Source: Melampsora larici-populina 98AG31
Taxonomy: Eukaryota > Basidiomycota > Pucciniomycetes > Pucciniales > Melampsoraceae
Assembly (NCBI RefSeq): GCF_000204055.1
Contig: NW_006768797.1
Location: forward strand, 867,248-931,247
DNA length: 64,000 nucleotides
Direction: 5' to 3'
Shown: in pieces, positions 32,167 through 43,527 of the stretch
Numbering within the stretch: position 1 is the stretch's first letter
How the letters are laid out: every line of letters starts with the position of its first letter
Program-made: the position numbers and the translations under genes
The notes under the pieces: generated by a model
Seen by the model: the letters and a program-made list of their open reading frames with translations, nothing else
The model's database searches: none
What the model was told of the DNA's origin: nothing

Positions 32167-33469
32167 TCATAAAGGAATAGATTGAGTAGACATCGTTCTA
32201 CATATCTTTTCACCCGTAATCAAACTAACACCTAATAATTCAGTTTGAATCTTCAAACCTTTAGAATCCAACTTAGTCAAAACGATTCGAGTAGGATTCT
32301 TCAATTCTTCACTTTCATATTCTTCCACCTTTGGTCTAGTGGTCAAATAATTCGTATTATACCTTGGATCTTTAACAAAATGAGTTCTTAAAAACACTCT
32401 TCTTCTAGGAATCACCGTACTAGGATTTAAAGGTTTCAAGGAATGATGAATCGAATGGTTTGAATGAGAGATGGATTGGGATCTTGAAATTGATTGGGGA
32501 TGTGGAATCGGTTTGGGATCTGAGATCGATTGGGATCTAGAGTGTTGTTGAAGTGGTGAATGAGAATCAGAGTTTGAGTGACTCAGACAAGATGGTTGAG
32601 AAGATGAGCATAGTGAATCAGAGCTTGTTTGAGAAGATGAAGGTCGAGATGATGGATCAGAGATTGAAAGAGTAGGTGGAGAATGAATCGGCTTGAGATC
32701 TTCAGTCACTTCTTCTTGATCCTTCAACTCAAGTTGTTCGATATTGATAATAGGTAGATGAACAGCTTGAGGAATGGTAGAAGTGGTTGATTGAGATGAT
32801 AAAGCAGATGAATCATCCGTCAAGACCCATTGAGCCACTTGATTTAAATCCGACATGGTAAAGTTTAAATCAAAATCCAGACAATAAAGTAAAGATCTTT
32901 CTAATGAAGCTAATTCAGGGATAGGTACCCCGCCGACTTTAGAAGCTCTGGAAGCCGATAGATAGTGATCCGAGATAAACTTGTTTGCGACCATGAGAGT
33001 AGAGAGTAAGAGCCGATGAATGGTCGAGAGATCATAAGGAATGATAGGTAAATCATGTGTAGATTTATGAGAGATGGAATGAATGAGATTGATGGATAAG
33101 GTAGTTGAACGATTCAAATAGAGTAATGCTAGTAAGATTGAATCGATTGAGATTGGAGCGAGAGTGATGAGACTAAGTTGAAAGAAAAAGAAGCCATCAG
33201 AATGAGAGAGATGATGGTTGAGAATGAAAGAAGGAGAGAGAGACAGACCGAGTTAGATAAGCATGAATGGTAAGAGTAGGTAGAGATTGAGCTTGAAATT
33301 TAGATAGATGAGATGAATGAGAAGAAGAGAAGTAAGTTGAAGTGGATGATGGATGAATCGAGTTGAGTTGATGAATGAGTTGATTAGATATTTTGGAAAT
33401 GATAGAGTCGATTGGAGTTTTACAAAATCGAGATAAATCATCATATCGATCTGAACTGATTGAAGTCAT
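32167..33469 (-). CDS. PHO80-like cyclin
   Basis: Regulatory subunit for a cyclin-dependent kinase of the Pho85/PCL type, linked in fungi to phosphate sensing, morphogenesis or cell cycle. Two exons in phase (33249-33469, 32167-33172) encode 408 residues. The cyclin box shows SIDSILLALLYLNRS, TIHRLLLSTLMVANKFISDHYLSASRASKVGGVPIPELASLERSLLYCLDFDLNFT. The segment KVGGVPIPELASLE is the characteristic PHO80-family block. The N-terminus is Ser-rich. After the box comes a long Ser/Pro/His-rich tail, probably disordered and phosphorylated. Which PCL partner it represents cannot be told from sequence alone. Confidence 0.9.
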
Positions 33470-34619
33470 TTTGATTGGTTGGATTGATGTTGATGTGTTT
33501 TTGTAAGATAATCGAATCGTTGGATTGAAGGTGAACCTGATCCTGAGAGTGAAGCTGAGTGAAGTGTTTATAAAGTTTTGAGTGGGTTCGGAATTGAAAT
33601 TAAGATTACCAGGCTGCTGTACCTTAAGATATTAAACCAGCTCGGATTTTAATATTAAAAATACCCCTGATACACACCACACCACTGCCCTGATCCTGAT
33701 TCTCATCCTCGAACCTGATTCAATTTTACAATTCATTGAACCTTTACCCTTTCCCCTCATTCAGAAGATGATTCTCAACAACAAATACTTACTCAAACCA
33801 TTTCACCCTATCGAAACCGGGTTCAAATCAAAATCATCTTCCATCTCATTCATTCAGTTCTGTTCCGTTGTCATGCAAACTGTAAATCAACTCTCCTCTC
33901 ATCGATCCTAACTGCCAAATCGGTACCTCTTTTTCATCATCTCAATTCATGATCATCTCACGGATAAAATTCTTGACTTTTTCATCTTGACTGCTTTATA
34001 TGCACTAGTATTGGTTCCTATGTATGCACTCTTACACTTGTCTTCCCAACGCACTGAAAAACATGCTTCATCTTATTGATCCTATCACACCCATCTGCAA
34101 GGAATTCATTAAATATGTATAGCTCAAAATCTATTTTTTTAATCTAAATCGTTAATCATCCTTTACAAACTTATTCTGAAAATTGGAATTAATGATCAAA
34201 AGTGTAAAAAAAATTAATTCCATCAAAGAGATTCTAAAGAGTGTATTGATGGCTTCTGAGGAAGGCTTCATGACTGTTTCACAAGCAAAATCAAAACCTT
34301 TGATGATGTTTTATTTAATTAATGAGATTGTTTCTTATGAAACTCTTTCATTCACTTTTCATGCTGATCATCATTTCCTCCTAAAATCAAGTATCTGAAT
34401 GACATCTTATGAGCAATGTGAAATTGATCATATACATCTAGTTTACCACTGGAACTTCAAGTATCACAAAGCTGACTTCAGAAAACCCATTCAGATTTGT
34501 AAATAAACCCACCAAAACCTGTTGCCCACAACCTAATGTACCCATGATCCTTATGAAGCATGTGACCTATCAGCTTGTGTACTACATATAATCGTTCAAT
34601 AATTTAAAAGGATCATTAA
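33470..34619. other. Intergenic stretch, no gene seen
   Basis: Contains the cyclin promoter (right of 33470) and AT-rich DNA up to the Harbinger element. A frame of 71 codons at 34183-34398 shows no domain. Confidence 0.45.
34617..34619. repeat. TAA target duplication, left
   Basis: TAA directly before the element end; the same TAA follows the right end at 38627-38629. Three-base TWA duplications are diagnostic for PIF/Harbinger insertions. Confidence 0.8.
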
Positions 34620-34812
34620 GGGCCCGTTTGGTTGCCGGAGATTATCGTGTACTACAGTAAAAGTACACTGCATTAAGTGACCTGAAAATGCAGTAAAAGT
34701 TGCAACTCACAAATAATCACGAGATGAGAGGTAATGAGAGGTTTCCAGGGATAATCGTTTGGTATTTCAATGCCAAAGTGATTCCAATTCGGACATTGGT
34801 TGGTAAACAACC

Positions 34813-36111
34813 ATGTCCGACTATCTATCACCAACTGCATCCATCGATAGCTTGGATTTGTTTCTCACGACTCGAAGTGAAGATTTATTCAAGTCAGACG
34901 GTAATGAAGACGCTCTCCGAGAGCAAATTGAGAACAATATCATCTTAGCCCAAGAACTCCTGGCTGCTGAGCTGGCTCCAAGCATCCCCTGCCGTACGTC
35001 TCGACTCCGAGGTCACCAGTACGCTCAAGAGGTGTTCGACGGAAGTCCCGTTTGATTCCTTGAGGTCTGTCGCATGGACAAGACCACCTTCCTTGCCCTC
35101 ATGGAGGTGTTGGATGAACACCTCACGTCTTCGATTCACATCGATACTCAGGAGCAAGTCATGATGTTCCTTTACACTATAGGAAATCATGCTTCAAATC
35201 GAATGACTTCTGAACGATTTCAACACTCGAAGGAAACCACGAGCCGATACTTTCACATCGTTGCAAATGCACTTGAGCAAGTTTCGGATAGATTCATAAG
35301 ACAACCTGGTCCCCAAACGCCTTGTCCACCTGAAATTGTGTTGGATTCCAAGCGATATCCTTGGTTTAAAGATTGTATAGGTGCCATCAATGGCACCCAC
35401 ATCGGAGCTGTAGTTCGGAACAGCGAACGTGAGCTTTACCGGAATCGAAAAGGGTTTTTGAGCCAGAACATCCTGGCTGGGTGTTCATTCAACTTAATGT
35501 TCACCTTTGTTCTGGCTGGATTCAAAGGTTCTGCTGCCGATGCCAGAGTATTGGAGGTGGCTCGGCAGCAGGGTAGGTTTGTGGTCCCAGCAGGTACGTC
35601 ATTTACCTCCTTTCGTATATTCCAATACTGACTATTCTCCCTTCTGATAGGTCGTTTCTACCTTGCCAATGCTGGGTATGCAAACGAACCTGGTTTCTTA
35701 ACTCCTTATCGAGGAGTAAGATATCATCTACAAGAATGGGCCCAAGGTAATGCTGGGCCCAGAGACTATAAAGAACTGTTTAACTTAAGGCATTCAAGTT
35801 TAAGAAATGCGATTGAACGCATCTTTGGGGTAATCAAGAAGAGATTCGAGATGCTTTCTAATATGCACTCGTTCTCAATTGAATTGCAATCTACATTAGT
35901 CATAGCAATGTGTGTTTTACATAATATAATAGTTAAGAAAGGAGGCGCCGATTTCTTTATGGACGATGAAGACCAGGCTCAGGAATGGCCCAATCAACAA
36001 GTGGATGCTTATCAAGTAGCATCCGCTGGTCTTCGAACTCAGGCGGCCGATGATAGAGATCAGATGGCCATGGATATGTGGGCTGCTTACATTGCTCACC
36101 CTCGCTATTGA
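34813..36111 (+). pseudogene. Harbinger-1 DDE transposase, nonsense codon and changed catalytic Asp
   Basis: Two exons (34813-35593 and 35651-36111, phase agrees across the intron) encode about 413 codons. An in-frame TGA at 35053-35055 (SPV-stop-FLEVCRMDK) replaces a likely Arg. The N-terminal region shows HASNRMTSERFQHSKETTSRYFHIV, the helix-turn-helix region of this family. The core shows KDCIGAINGTHIGA, where the first catalytic Asp (IDGTH in the family) is Asn, then the second Asp in GSAADARVL and the Glu in NAIERIFGVIKKRF. Endonuclease activity needs all three residues, so the protein is doubly disabled. Confidence 0.88.
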
Positions 36112-36137
36112 GGCTAGAATCTTCAAATCAAAAACAC

Positions 36138-36286
36138 AACATTCATGTATTTCATTCTCAAACCAATAAGCAGACTACAAACATATCTATTTCACTCGGA
36201 CAACACTTGGACAAAGATAACATTCATGTATTTCATTCTCAAACCAATAAGCAGACTAGAAACATATCTATTTCACTCGGACAAAC
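36138..36286 (+). repeat. 81-bp tandem duplication
   Basis: AACATTCATGTATTTCATTC through ATTTCACTCGGACAA occurs at about 36138-36203 and 36219-36284 with one or two differences. It lies directly 3' of the transposase gene. Confidence 0.85.
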
Positions 36287-36422
36287 TTTTTAAACCAGGA
36301 CAGGACAGTTTGTAGATTACAACCTTGTATCATGTAAAACAATAGCATTTTATAAAATAAAACCAAAGTATAATATAATATCTGATCATAATGTAATTTA
36401 AGATATAAATTTGAATTTGATG

Positions 36423-37858
36423 TTAAGCAGCTTGACCACCATCTTGGACATTGGGTACAATTCTATACCCAAGGCTCAACGCGAGCCAACTCCATCTCAA
36501 CTCGGGATCGGAATTAATGAAAGTTCGACACTTGTCCTCCTGTTCAAACAGGAGGATTGCTTCAGTTGCAGCTGCGGTGTCGTCAAAGTGCTCTCGCCAG
36601 GACTTGTTGAAGATCTCCAGGGCCTTGTATTGAGAAGGGACAGCTGTGAATTTGAAGGTAAGAGATTCTTGATCCAATCGAGCGGCAGTAACTAGGATCT
36701 GTTCCTTCGCAGCATCGTGAGCAGCGATGGCTTCAGCTTTCAATTTCTCGCGTTCAATCGCTTGAGTAGCCTGGGTCTTGAGTAGATCAGCTGAATTGTC
36801 CAAAGAAGCGGCGAGTTTGGCTTTTGTGTTTGGTCTGACACGGGGAGCTGGCTTCTTGCTGAAAGATCGAGCTTTGGGAGTCGGAGTTGCCGCAGTTTGA
36901 GTGATACCGTCATCGTCAGAGTCGTCGTTAGCATCCGGGTCCAATGCAATTTCATGAGGTAAGAGAGAAGCTTCTCGAGCTGAGATTAATTAATCAGATG
37001 TGGTTAGCATTGTGTTTAATCAAAAGAGAAAAGAAACAATAAAAGAAGAGGGTAAAGAGCTTACCTCAAGCTCTACTTTGACGTTTCAATGGTGGAGGAA
37101 GCTTGAAAACATCCGATTTGTCATCGGAACCATGGTCCGATACATTCTTTTCACTAGGCGATGGTGATTTGTCTCGAGAGTCATCCTTTTGACTAGCTGG
37201 TTGGTTTTCTCGAGAGTCATCCTTTTGACTAGCTGGTTGGTTTTGATTGGTTGGAATCGTCTGGGTCCCAACAATTCCTTCAGCTGAAGCGTTGGTGTTA
37301 CCGCATAACTCGTGCATGAGGTCATAAAGAGGGAAAGGTTTCTTCTTGTATACACTAGCGCCATGGTGAGTCTAAAGCAATCAAACAAATATCAATCATA
37401 GTCAGCATCAGATTTGACTACTCGTGATCAAGGAGATACTCACCAAGTTCCACTCCTTCCAGAACTGTGGGCTTGCCTCGATCATCTGAGTCGCCTCGTT
37501 CCATCCAGCGCCTGAAGCTCCTCGCAAGTCGTGTACAATGGCATATGCTTTCTTCAACTGTGTATCATAATGGGAAGTAGTTAGCGAGATGAACTGAAAT
37601 ACAAAACAAGAATGGACTTACATTTTGAAAATTGTTCTTGAGTTGTCCCTTGGTAAGATCGGTTTTAAATTGAGCATTGTAATCCTTGGTCACCTCAGTC
37701 CAGGCCTCGCTTTTAAAACCCGATTCAGCCTTCTTGCCAGCTATCTTCTGCATTATCAAGCCATCAAGCACCACTCGAGACTTCGAGTTGGTCCAGTTCG
37801 GAGCCGTCAAACTGCTCGAAGCTTTATCAGCTTTATCGGCTTTGGTAGCTTTCGGCAT
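36423..37858 (-). pseudogene. Harbinger-1 Myb/SANT-like protein, one nonsense codon
   Basis: Four exons in phase: 37622-37858, 37444-37557, 37065-37371 and 36423-36979. The N-terminal region is a Myb/SANT-like domain of the transposon-associated type (NWTNSKSRVVLDGLIMQKIAGKKAESGFKSEAW, then QLKNNFQN), which binds DNA ends together with the transposase. The middle has two tandem NQPASQKDDSRE units. The C-terminal half is helical and Ala/Glu/Lys-rich, likely for protein contact. An in-frame TGA at 37066-37068, one codon before the exon 3 donor, fits CGA to TGA (GCT CGA G). The model is otherwise intact. Confidence 0.82.
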
Positions 37859-37865
37859 TTCGCTC

Positions 37866-38210
37866 AAATAAGTTGGAAGAAGTTGGAAGAAGTTGGAAGA
37901 AGTTGGAATTGAAGTTGGAAACCAGAACCAAAGAAGCAGAACCGAAGAACAGGATTGGAGAAGTTGGTCGAAGAAGTTGGAAAGCAGAACCGAACCGAAG
38001 AACAGGATTGGAGAAGTTGGAATTGAAGTTGGAAAGCAGAACCGAAGAACAGGATTGGAGAAGTTGATCGAAGAAGTTGGAATTGAAGTATTCGATCAAA
38101 GAAGAACCAAAGAAGCACACGTTGGAATTGAAGTGAGAAGTTGGAAGAAGAAGAGGTTGGAAGAAGTCGGATCGAAGAACAGGATTGAAGAATTTGATCG
38201 AAGAATTTGA
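37866..38210 (+). repeat. Purine-rich minisatellite
   Basis: Imperfect repeats of GAAGTTGGAA and AGCAGAACCGAAGAACAGGATTGGA fill the stretch upstream of the SANT-like gene. All open frames in it are repeat artefacts. Confidence 0.8.
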
Positions 38211-38261
38211 AAATTGTTATTGGGGGTGATCAAAAAAAGGGTGAAGGAACAGGAAAAGGAA

Positions 38262-38366
38262 AAAAAAAGACATGAAACGGGTTGGTGTTGAAGGGAAAAA
38301 AAGAAATGAAACGGGTTGGTGTTGAAGGGAAAAAGAGAAATGAAACGGGTTGGTGTTGAAGGGAAA
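38262..38366 (+). repeat. Three-copy 36-bp tandem repeat
   Basis: Units ending GAAACGGGTTGGTGTTGAAG occur three times in tandem. They lie between the SANT-like gene and the right end of Harbinger-1 and may act as subterminal sites. Confidence 0.85.
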
Positions 38367-38629
38367 GGGGAGGTATTGAGTGATGAGGAAAGAAAAAGTC
38401 GAAATATCGACAAGTCCCCGTCTCACGTACGGAATTATTCCGATTACAATCGGAAATAAACTCAAAAAAGAGTTTACGGAAATAACTCAGATTATGAGAT
38501 TATCAACCGAATACTGTTGTATGATAATCTCTATATTTGGGTTACCAAACGGTGAGAATTTGGTTGCGTTTATTTGACTGTGGTATTCGCATAATCGCAG
38601 TAAAATAAACGCAACCAAACGGGCCCTAA

Positions 38630-41600
38630 AGACTTTAGACCATAATCAAAGAGTGATAGAAGTGATGATCTGTTACAGTCAATCTAGATTAGCTTGGCCA
38701 ATCGAGAATTTTTATTTTTATTTTCAGACGTATACAGGCCAATACAGGCCATTTTATAAGCATACATAGCCTTCAACTGCGACACCACATTCAGTTGAAT
38801 GGGCCCGTTTTGACGATTCAAGCTTCTGACTGATCAGCATCTATCAGCATCAATCCATTCCGTCCAAACCCATCCTTAAATCACTTGAATCCTCTTTACC
38901 TCGTCACTAACTATCCTTTGAAAATTGTGCATATCATCTAGGCTTTCATCCCGCGATCCAACCACCCTTTCGATCTCGGCTGTAACAACTCGGCTTTGAC
39001 TCAAGTAAGCTCTTTGAATATTGTTCTCATATTGCGATCGATCATCTGATCTTTGAATATCTTCCTTGTCTGTCCAATCGGTCCAATGTCCTGGTCCATT
39101 CATCAGATATCTCCAAGCTCATCGACTCAATTCCCTATCTTATTACCAATTCAGGGTGTGTATTTTCTTTGACTTAAGTCCTGTTCACCGACTAAACCCC
39201 CGCTAATTGAAATGTTACATTTCTTTGGACTCCCTTCTGCCTGTCAACTCAAGCCCTGGTCTTTGGTTTAGACACTCTAGAGTAATTTGGGGATCCAGCA
39301 ATCTAATAGATCCAATCCAGCGGCGAGGATCGATCTTGTTTTATTGCAAATCATCAGTAAGAGGCTACTTACCCAGTCTGTGGATCTCATTATATTGTTT
39401 TTTCTTGCTATCCGATTTCGCTGTGCTTCTCGAGAAAAAATCAGTGTCTTATCTGTATATAGGAATTTTGTACCTGTCATCCCAATGCTCAATCAATTCA
39501 ATAACATGAACTGTTTACTGTCATCATCCTCAGGTCTAGTTGATATAATTTCTGGGCTTTTTCTGTCGCCTATGAGTTCATTAGGCCCACAGTCTCAGAA
39601 TGCACAAACCTCTTGCAAATGCTTAAAGACTTGCACTGTACTTTCTTACTTTGCGGTCATGAAGAACTGTCTTATTTCCTTTTCAGTAGGACCTGAGATC
39701 ATACTTGGTGGTTGCTGGCTTCCTTGCATACTCCAGTGTGGAGTACACGATCTATGACTTGATCTAAGAACTGTTGGCACTCTGCCTATCTGTGACCATG
39801 ATCATTGCACACGATCTCCTCACTTTCTGGCATGGTATCAATGGATTTGGAAAGCGATTGAAGCACCACATGAAGAGACTGTATCCCAATGGCAAGCTGA
39901 GGCTAGATGAGATACAAGCAGAATGAACATTGAGACAATGGATTTGATCTGATGTGACAGATTCAAAGCTAAGGAAGATAAATAAGAAGGGAACGATTGA
40001 GTTAGTCAACAAATGGCCAGAGCTTAACAGTTGAATTTACGAGTTGGATCTGGAGCCTAAAGAAGGGATTCAAAAGTGAGAACACGGGCTAAAGACAGCC
40101 CTTCACTTGCATCAAAGCCAAGATTTCAAAACCGATAGACTCAAATAGACATAGAGGGTTGAATCGAAGACGCAGAGGGCCAAATCGAAGCTTAGAGGTC
40201 TGAATTGAAGTAAAGAGATTGAATTCAAAGCCTAGAAGACAAGGTCAAGCTCACACTAGAGGTCCTTGGCTGAAATGGAATATGGGATCGATGCGTGTAG
40301 GATGAAAGTACGGTGCTGAAGGTTCATAATAGTGAAGCGCTGTTGACTGTGGTCAGCAGTGGTTGGTCTGACTCATGACCAGACAAACATAAGCACATGA
40401 ATCATATGTTTATGCTTATAGATTTACCTGTATTGCTGTAAAAAATAAATAAATAAAATCTGCTCGGACAAGCTAATCTAGATTGACTGTAGATATCTTT
40501 ATCATATTGTTTATTTTGAAGTCATACATCTCTTTGGAATTAATCAGTGATTGGATTTCAGAGAAAGTCTTGATGATTTCTTGGTTCAAGTGTATTTTTC
40601 TAGCTTGAAGTTGAACCATTAAAATCATATAATCTAAATACACACCACTTTAACCTTGAATTCAAGCTGAGTATCTTATAATGTTAGAATAGCTATTAGA
40701 GATGAAGATAATCAAAAACTTGATAGAGATCTGTTCCTTTCCACAAGTATTCAGTGGCCCCCTAGTGGTAAAGGTCATCCTCAAGAAACCCACACTTCAA
40801 GATTCCAAAAGATTCAAGGTCACAGTTCCAATTCACGACACCTTTCTGTGTGATGGCAAAAGATCTATTAAAGAAAGTTAAATGATTGTTTTACCTATCC
40901 AAGTAAATTGATTTCTTATCAAGTTGAATCACCTCAAGTCAAAGTAGACTTTGTTGAATGATTGCTTGTTAAATTTCTGAGCACTGAGATCCATAGTCTT
41001 TAATGACTTAGCACCTTGAAAGAAATCCATTCATGTATTCAGAGGAAGCTATAACTGGCCTTACAATCCAATTCATGTGACTGCAAAATCTCATGGGCTT
41101 GGAGTAGGCTCATCTTTGGGAAAATTCATTGGTCAAGATGATTATCATAAGTGATCTCATTGGGAGATCTGATAAAGAATGATGTGAATTTGATGGTCAC
41201 AGGACTGAAGTACACCATCCTCTGGCTGACGTACGTACCTTGAACAGAAAAAATACTTGGTTGATCTCCTCCTTTTATTTCCTCCAACAAGAATTATAGA
41301 CTGAAGGTAGGCATCCACCACAGTGCATTTCTATATTATTTATAAGTTCTGTTCAATACCAATTGATGCACCAGTTGAAGCCCCTGAAAAACAAGTGACG
41401 GACTGGTTTCAGCGCGCAAGTTTACAGGAAATGGTAACACCATAACAATTCTAATAGGTAATTGATTCCTTAAATCTACTCGAGAAAAAAAAATGAAAAC
41501 TCGTTGAAAATAGCGTTTAGAGAAATTTGGAATCTTTGAACGGTCTCTATGTTACTCTATCAACACTTTTATCAATCATCAGCTATTGCAATCAAAACCT

Positions 41601-41832
41601 AGATGAGCTGATTGAATCTAAATCACAAAGACTGATGAATTGATGAAGAAAGGATGGGTGAGGACTGACCACATGTGTTCAAGTGTCTATAACCCTCCAT
41701 GGATTCCCTCCCTAGAAGATCAAAAATATTATCATCTCATTAATAAGGATCAATCTGACCAAAACTGACTTAACGGTAGAAAAGAATACGGACTACCTTT
41801 TAATAATTTAAAATAAAAGCTCTTCAAACCCA
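38630..41832. other. Gene-poor stretch
   Basis: No gene could be supported. A frame at 38876-39103 (-) has protein-like composition (YLSQSRVVTAEIERVVGSRDESL) and may be an exon or a gene fragment. Frames at 39207-39757 (+) are cysteine- and leucine-rich without a domain. The rest is AT-rich DNA. Confidence 0.4.
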
Positions 41833-42297
41833 TCAAATTGGCTTAGCTGTCCAAATCGAACATCCATCAGTGACCATTCCTCCTTGTTTATCTTCTTCAC
41901 CAATATTACATTCATCTGTTGGTCTAGTTAAATATCTTCCACAACTATCATCAACTGAAAACCTACAACGATTTACAGACTTGGTTTCTAAGATCAGATG
42001 AGTGGCTTCTTTTGGATTGATGGGGTTTGGGATGATCGTATAGATTTCTTTCATCCCCAGATGAGCTTGAGTTCCTCCGAATTCTTCACCCATGATTTCT
42101 AGACAAAACGATTGAATAAATTCTATGATCCTTTCTCGTTTCATTATCAGAGGTGATTGATGATTACATGTGATGGTTTCTTCTCCAGGTACTGTACTAG
42201 TAGTGGTGAGTAAATTTCGATTCGGAAGCCGAGATGCTGGACTGGTTTGGATGAAGAAGCAAGTGAATACAAGTAACAAGCTGACTCTCAAATGCAT
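41833..42297 (-). CDS. Small secreted cysteine-containing protein
   Basis: A single-exon gene of 154 residues starting at 42297. An upstream in-frame start exists, but only this one gives an N-terminal signal peptide (MHLRVSLLLVFTCFFIQT, then SPASR). The mature part has six cysteines (TCNH, FCLE, NRCRF, SCGRY, ECNIG, GCSIW), enough for three disulfides, and ends SIWTAKPI. No family was recognised. Size, secretion signal and even cysteine number fit candidate effectors of rusts. The gene stands alone in a gene-poor stretch. Confidence 0.7.
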   Translation of the reverse strand: MHLRVSLLLVFTCFFIQTSPASRLPNRNLLTTTSTVPGEETITCNHQSPLIMKRERIIEFIQSFCLEIMGEEFGGTQAHLGMKEIYTIIPNPINPKEATHLILETKSVNRCRFSVDDSCGRYLTRPTDECNIGEEDKQGGMVTDGCSIWTAKPI

Positions 42298-43527
42298 CTC
42301 GTCGTGAGCTCGATTTGCGAACAGAGAAGGCAAAGTCAATATTCCGCCAGACCTACTCAATCAATATATATATATAGCCATCAGATGGGAAAAACTGAAT
42401 TCACAGCACTTTCATCAAATCACTTGTAGTGCATCAAGAAGTATGGACATTTGTTTTGAATCCTGGTAAATCTTGAGGCGAGAGATGAAGCGAGTTCCAT
42501 CTTAAAGGGCCTTTGAGAATCAATCTTCTTGTTAAATTCAATAAAACAGGGTCACCGGAAAACCAACAAAACTCAACTGAAGCTCAATGTAAGCGATTGT
42601 TGATTTCACTCAGATTGATATTTGGTGCTCTTCAACTGATATATTGCCTTACGAGCCTGTACTTGAGAGTAATTTCGAAAATCTTTATCTTCAACTTTCA
42701 AAGACTGGTGGAGCAGGATGTTGGATTCCCGTGGCGATCTTCAGGACATACGGCAAGTTATCAACTAAAGCCAAAGTATTTATGCTTTAGCACCATTACC
42801 CAGCTTGACATCACGCTGGGCGATCAAATCATAAGCACCGAAACACAGGAGGCATGAGTGGTAGAAAACTTCACTTGCCTCACAACGAGGCTTGCGGTGT
42901 GTTGAGACAGGCTGAGACTGATATATCTGAGGGCTCGAAATATCTACATTCCAGCATCTGCGAAACTACGCTGTAAAGTGAAGCACGCGCTCAGAGATAA
43001 TTGTCAATCTTTCATGGATGGATGAAGCGGATTATGTACGCATATCTTTCCTCGCTGGGTCTCACTACTCGAGATGTTTATCAATACACTTTCTCAACAA
43101 ACCGCCCCTGAACAATGAGGATATCTACCCGCGCGAGCTCAGCAGTGACGATTCGGGTAGATCGAGTTGATGTTCTTTGACCTGAAGTGTCAGGTCTCGG
43201 AAGTACATCATCTAGCACCAACTTGTTTAGTGTTGAATGCGCAACTGAGGCGCAAATCACATGCAGGAATGCAGGAAGATGGTTAGACAGGCAGTAATTG
43301 CACGACTTGATGAACTCTCATCTTATGGGGTGCATATCAAGATGACAAGCACGTTTCCCGGCTTGTTCCTTTGAATGCACAACTTGAGTGTACATCACTT
43401 GCAGGAACACAGGAAGATGGACAAGCAGACAGTGACTGCACAAATCACTCGAAGCACTCTTACGTTATGATGTGCATTTTAGGATGACAAGCACGGTTTT
43501 GATTGACAATAGTACTGGACTTATAAA
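42298..43527. other. Intergenic stretch with a diverged tandem duplication
   Basis: No gene seen. TATATATATA lies at 42364-42373, about 70 bases upstream of the secreted-protein start, in a position suited to a TATA-like element. Two copies of a roughly 120-bp unit (TTGAATGC-CAACT ... GATGACAAGCACG) lie at about 43232-43350 and 43373-43495. Confidence 0.5.

Larger units (their letters stand above)
34620..38626 (+). mobile_element. PIF/Harbinger DNA transposon (Harbinger-1)
   Basis: Ends GGGCCCGTTTGGTTGC (34620-34635) and its exact complement (38611-38626) form 16-bp perfect inverted repeats flanked by TAA. It encodes a DDE transposase on the plus strand and a Myb/SANT-like protein on the minus strand, the two-gene plan of the superfamily. 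Both genes carry one CGA to TGA stop and the transposase has a changed catalytic residue, so this copy should be dead. Length is 4007 bp. The 3' third is full of minisatellites. Confidence 0.92.

Noticed and set aside
37833..38413. Several frames over 37.8-38.4 kb
   Set aside because: Translations of the purine-rich minisatellite in Harbinger-1; none has nonrepetitive sequence or splice partners.
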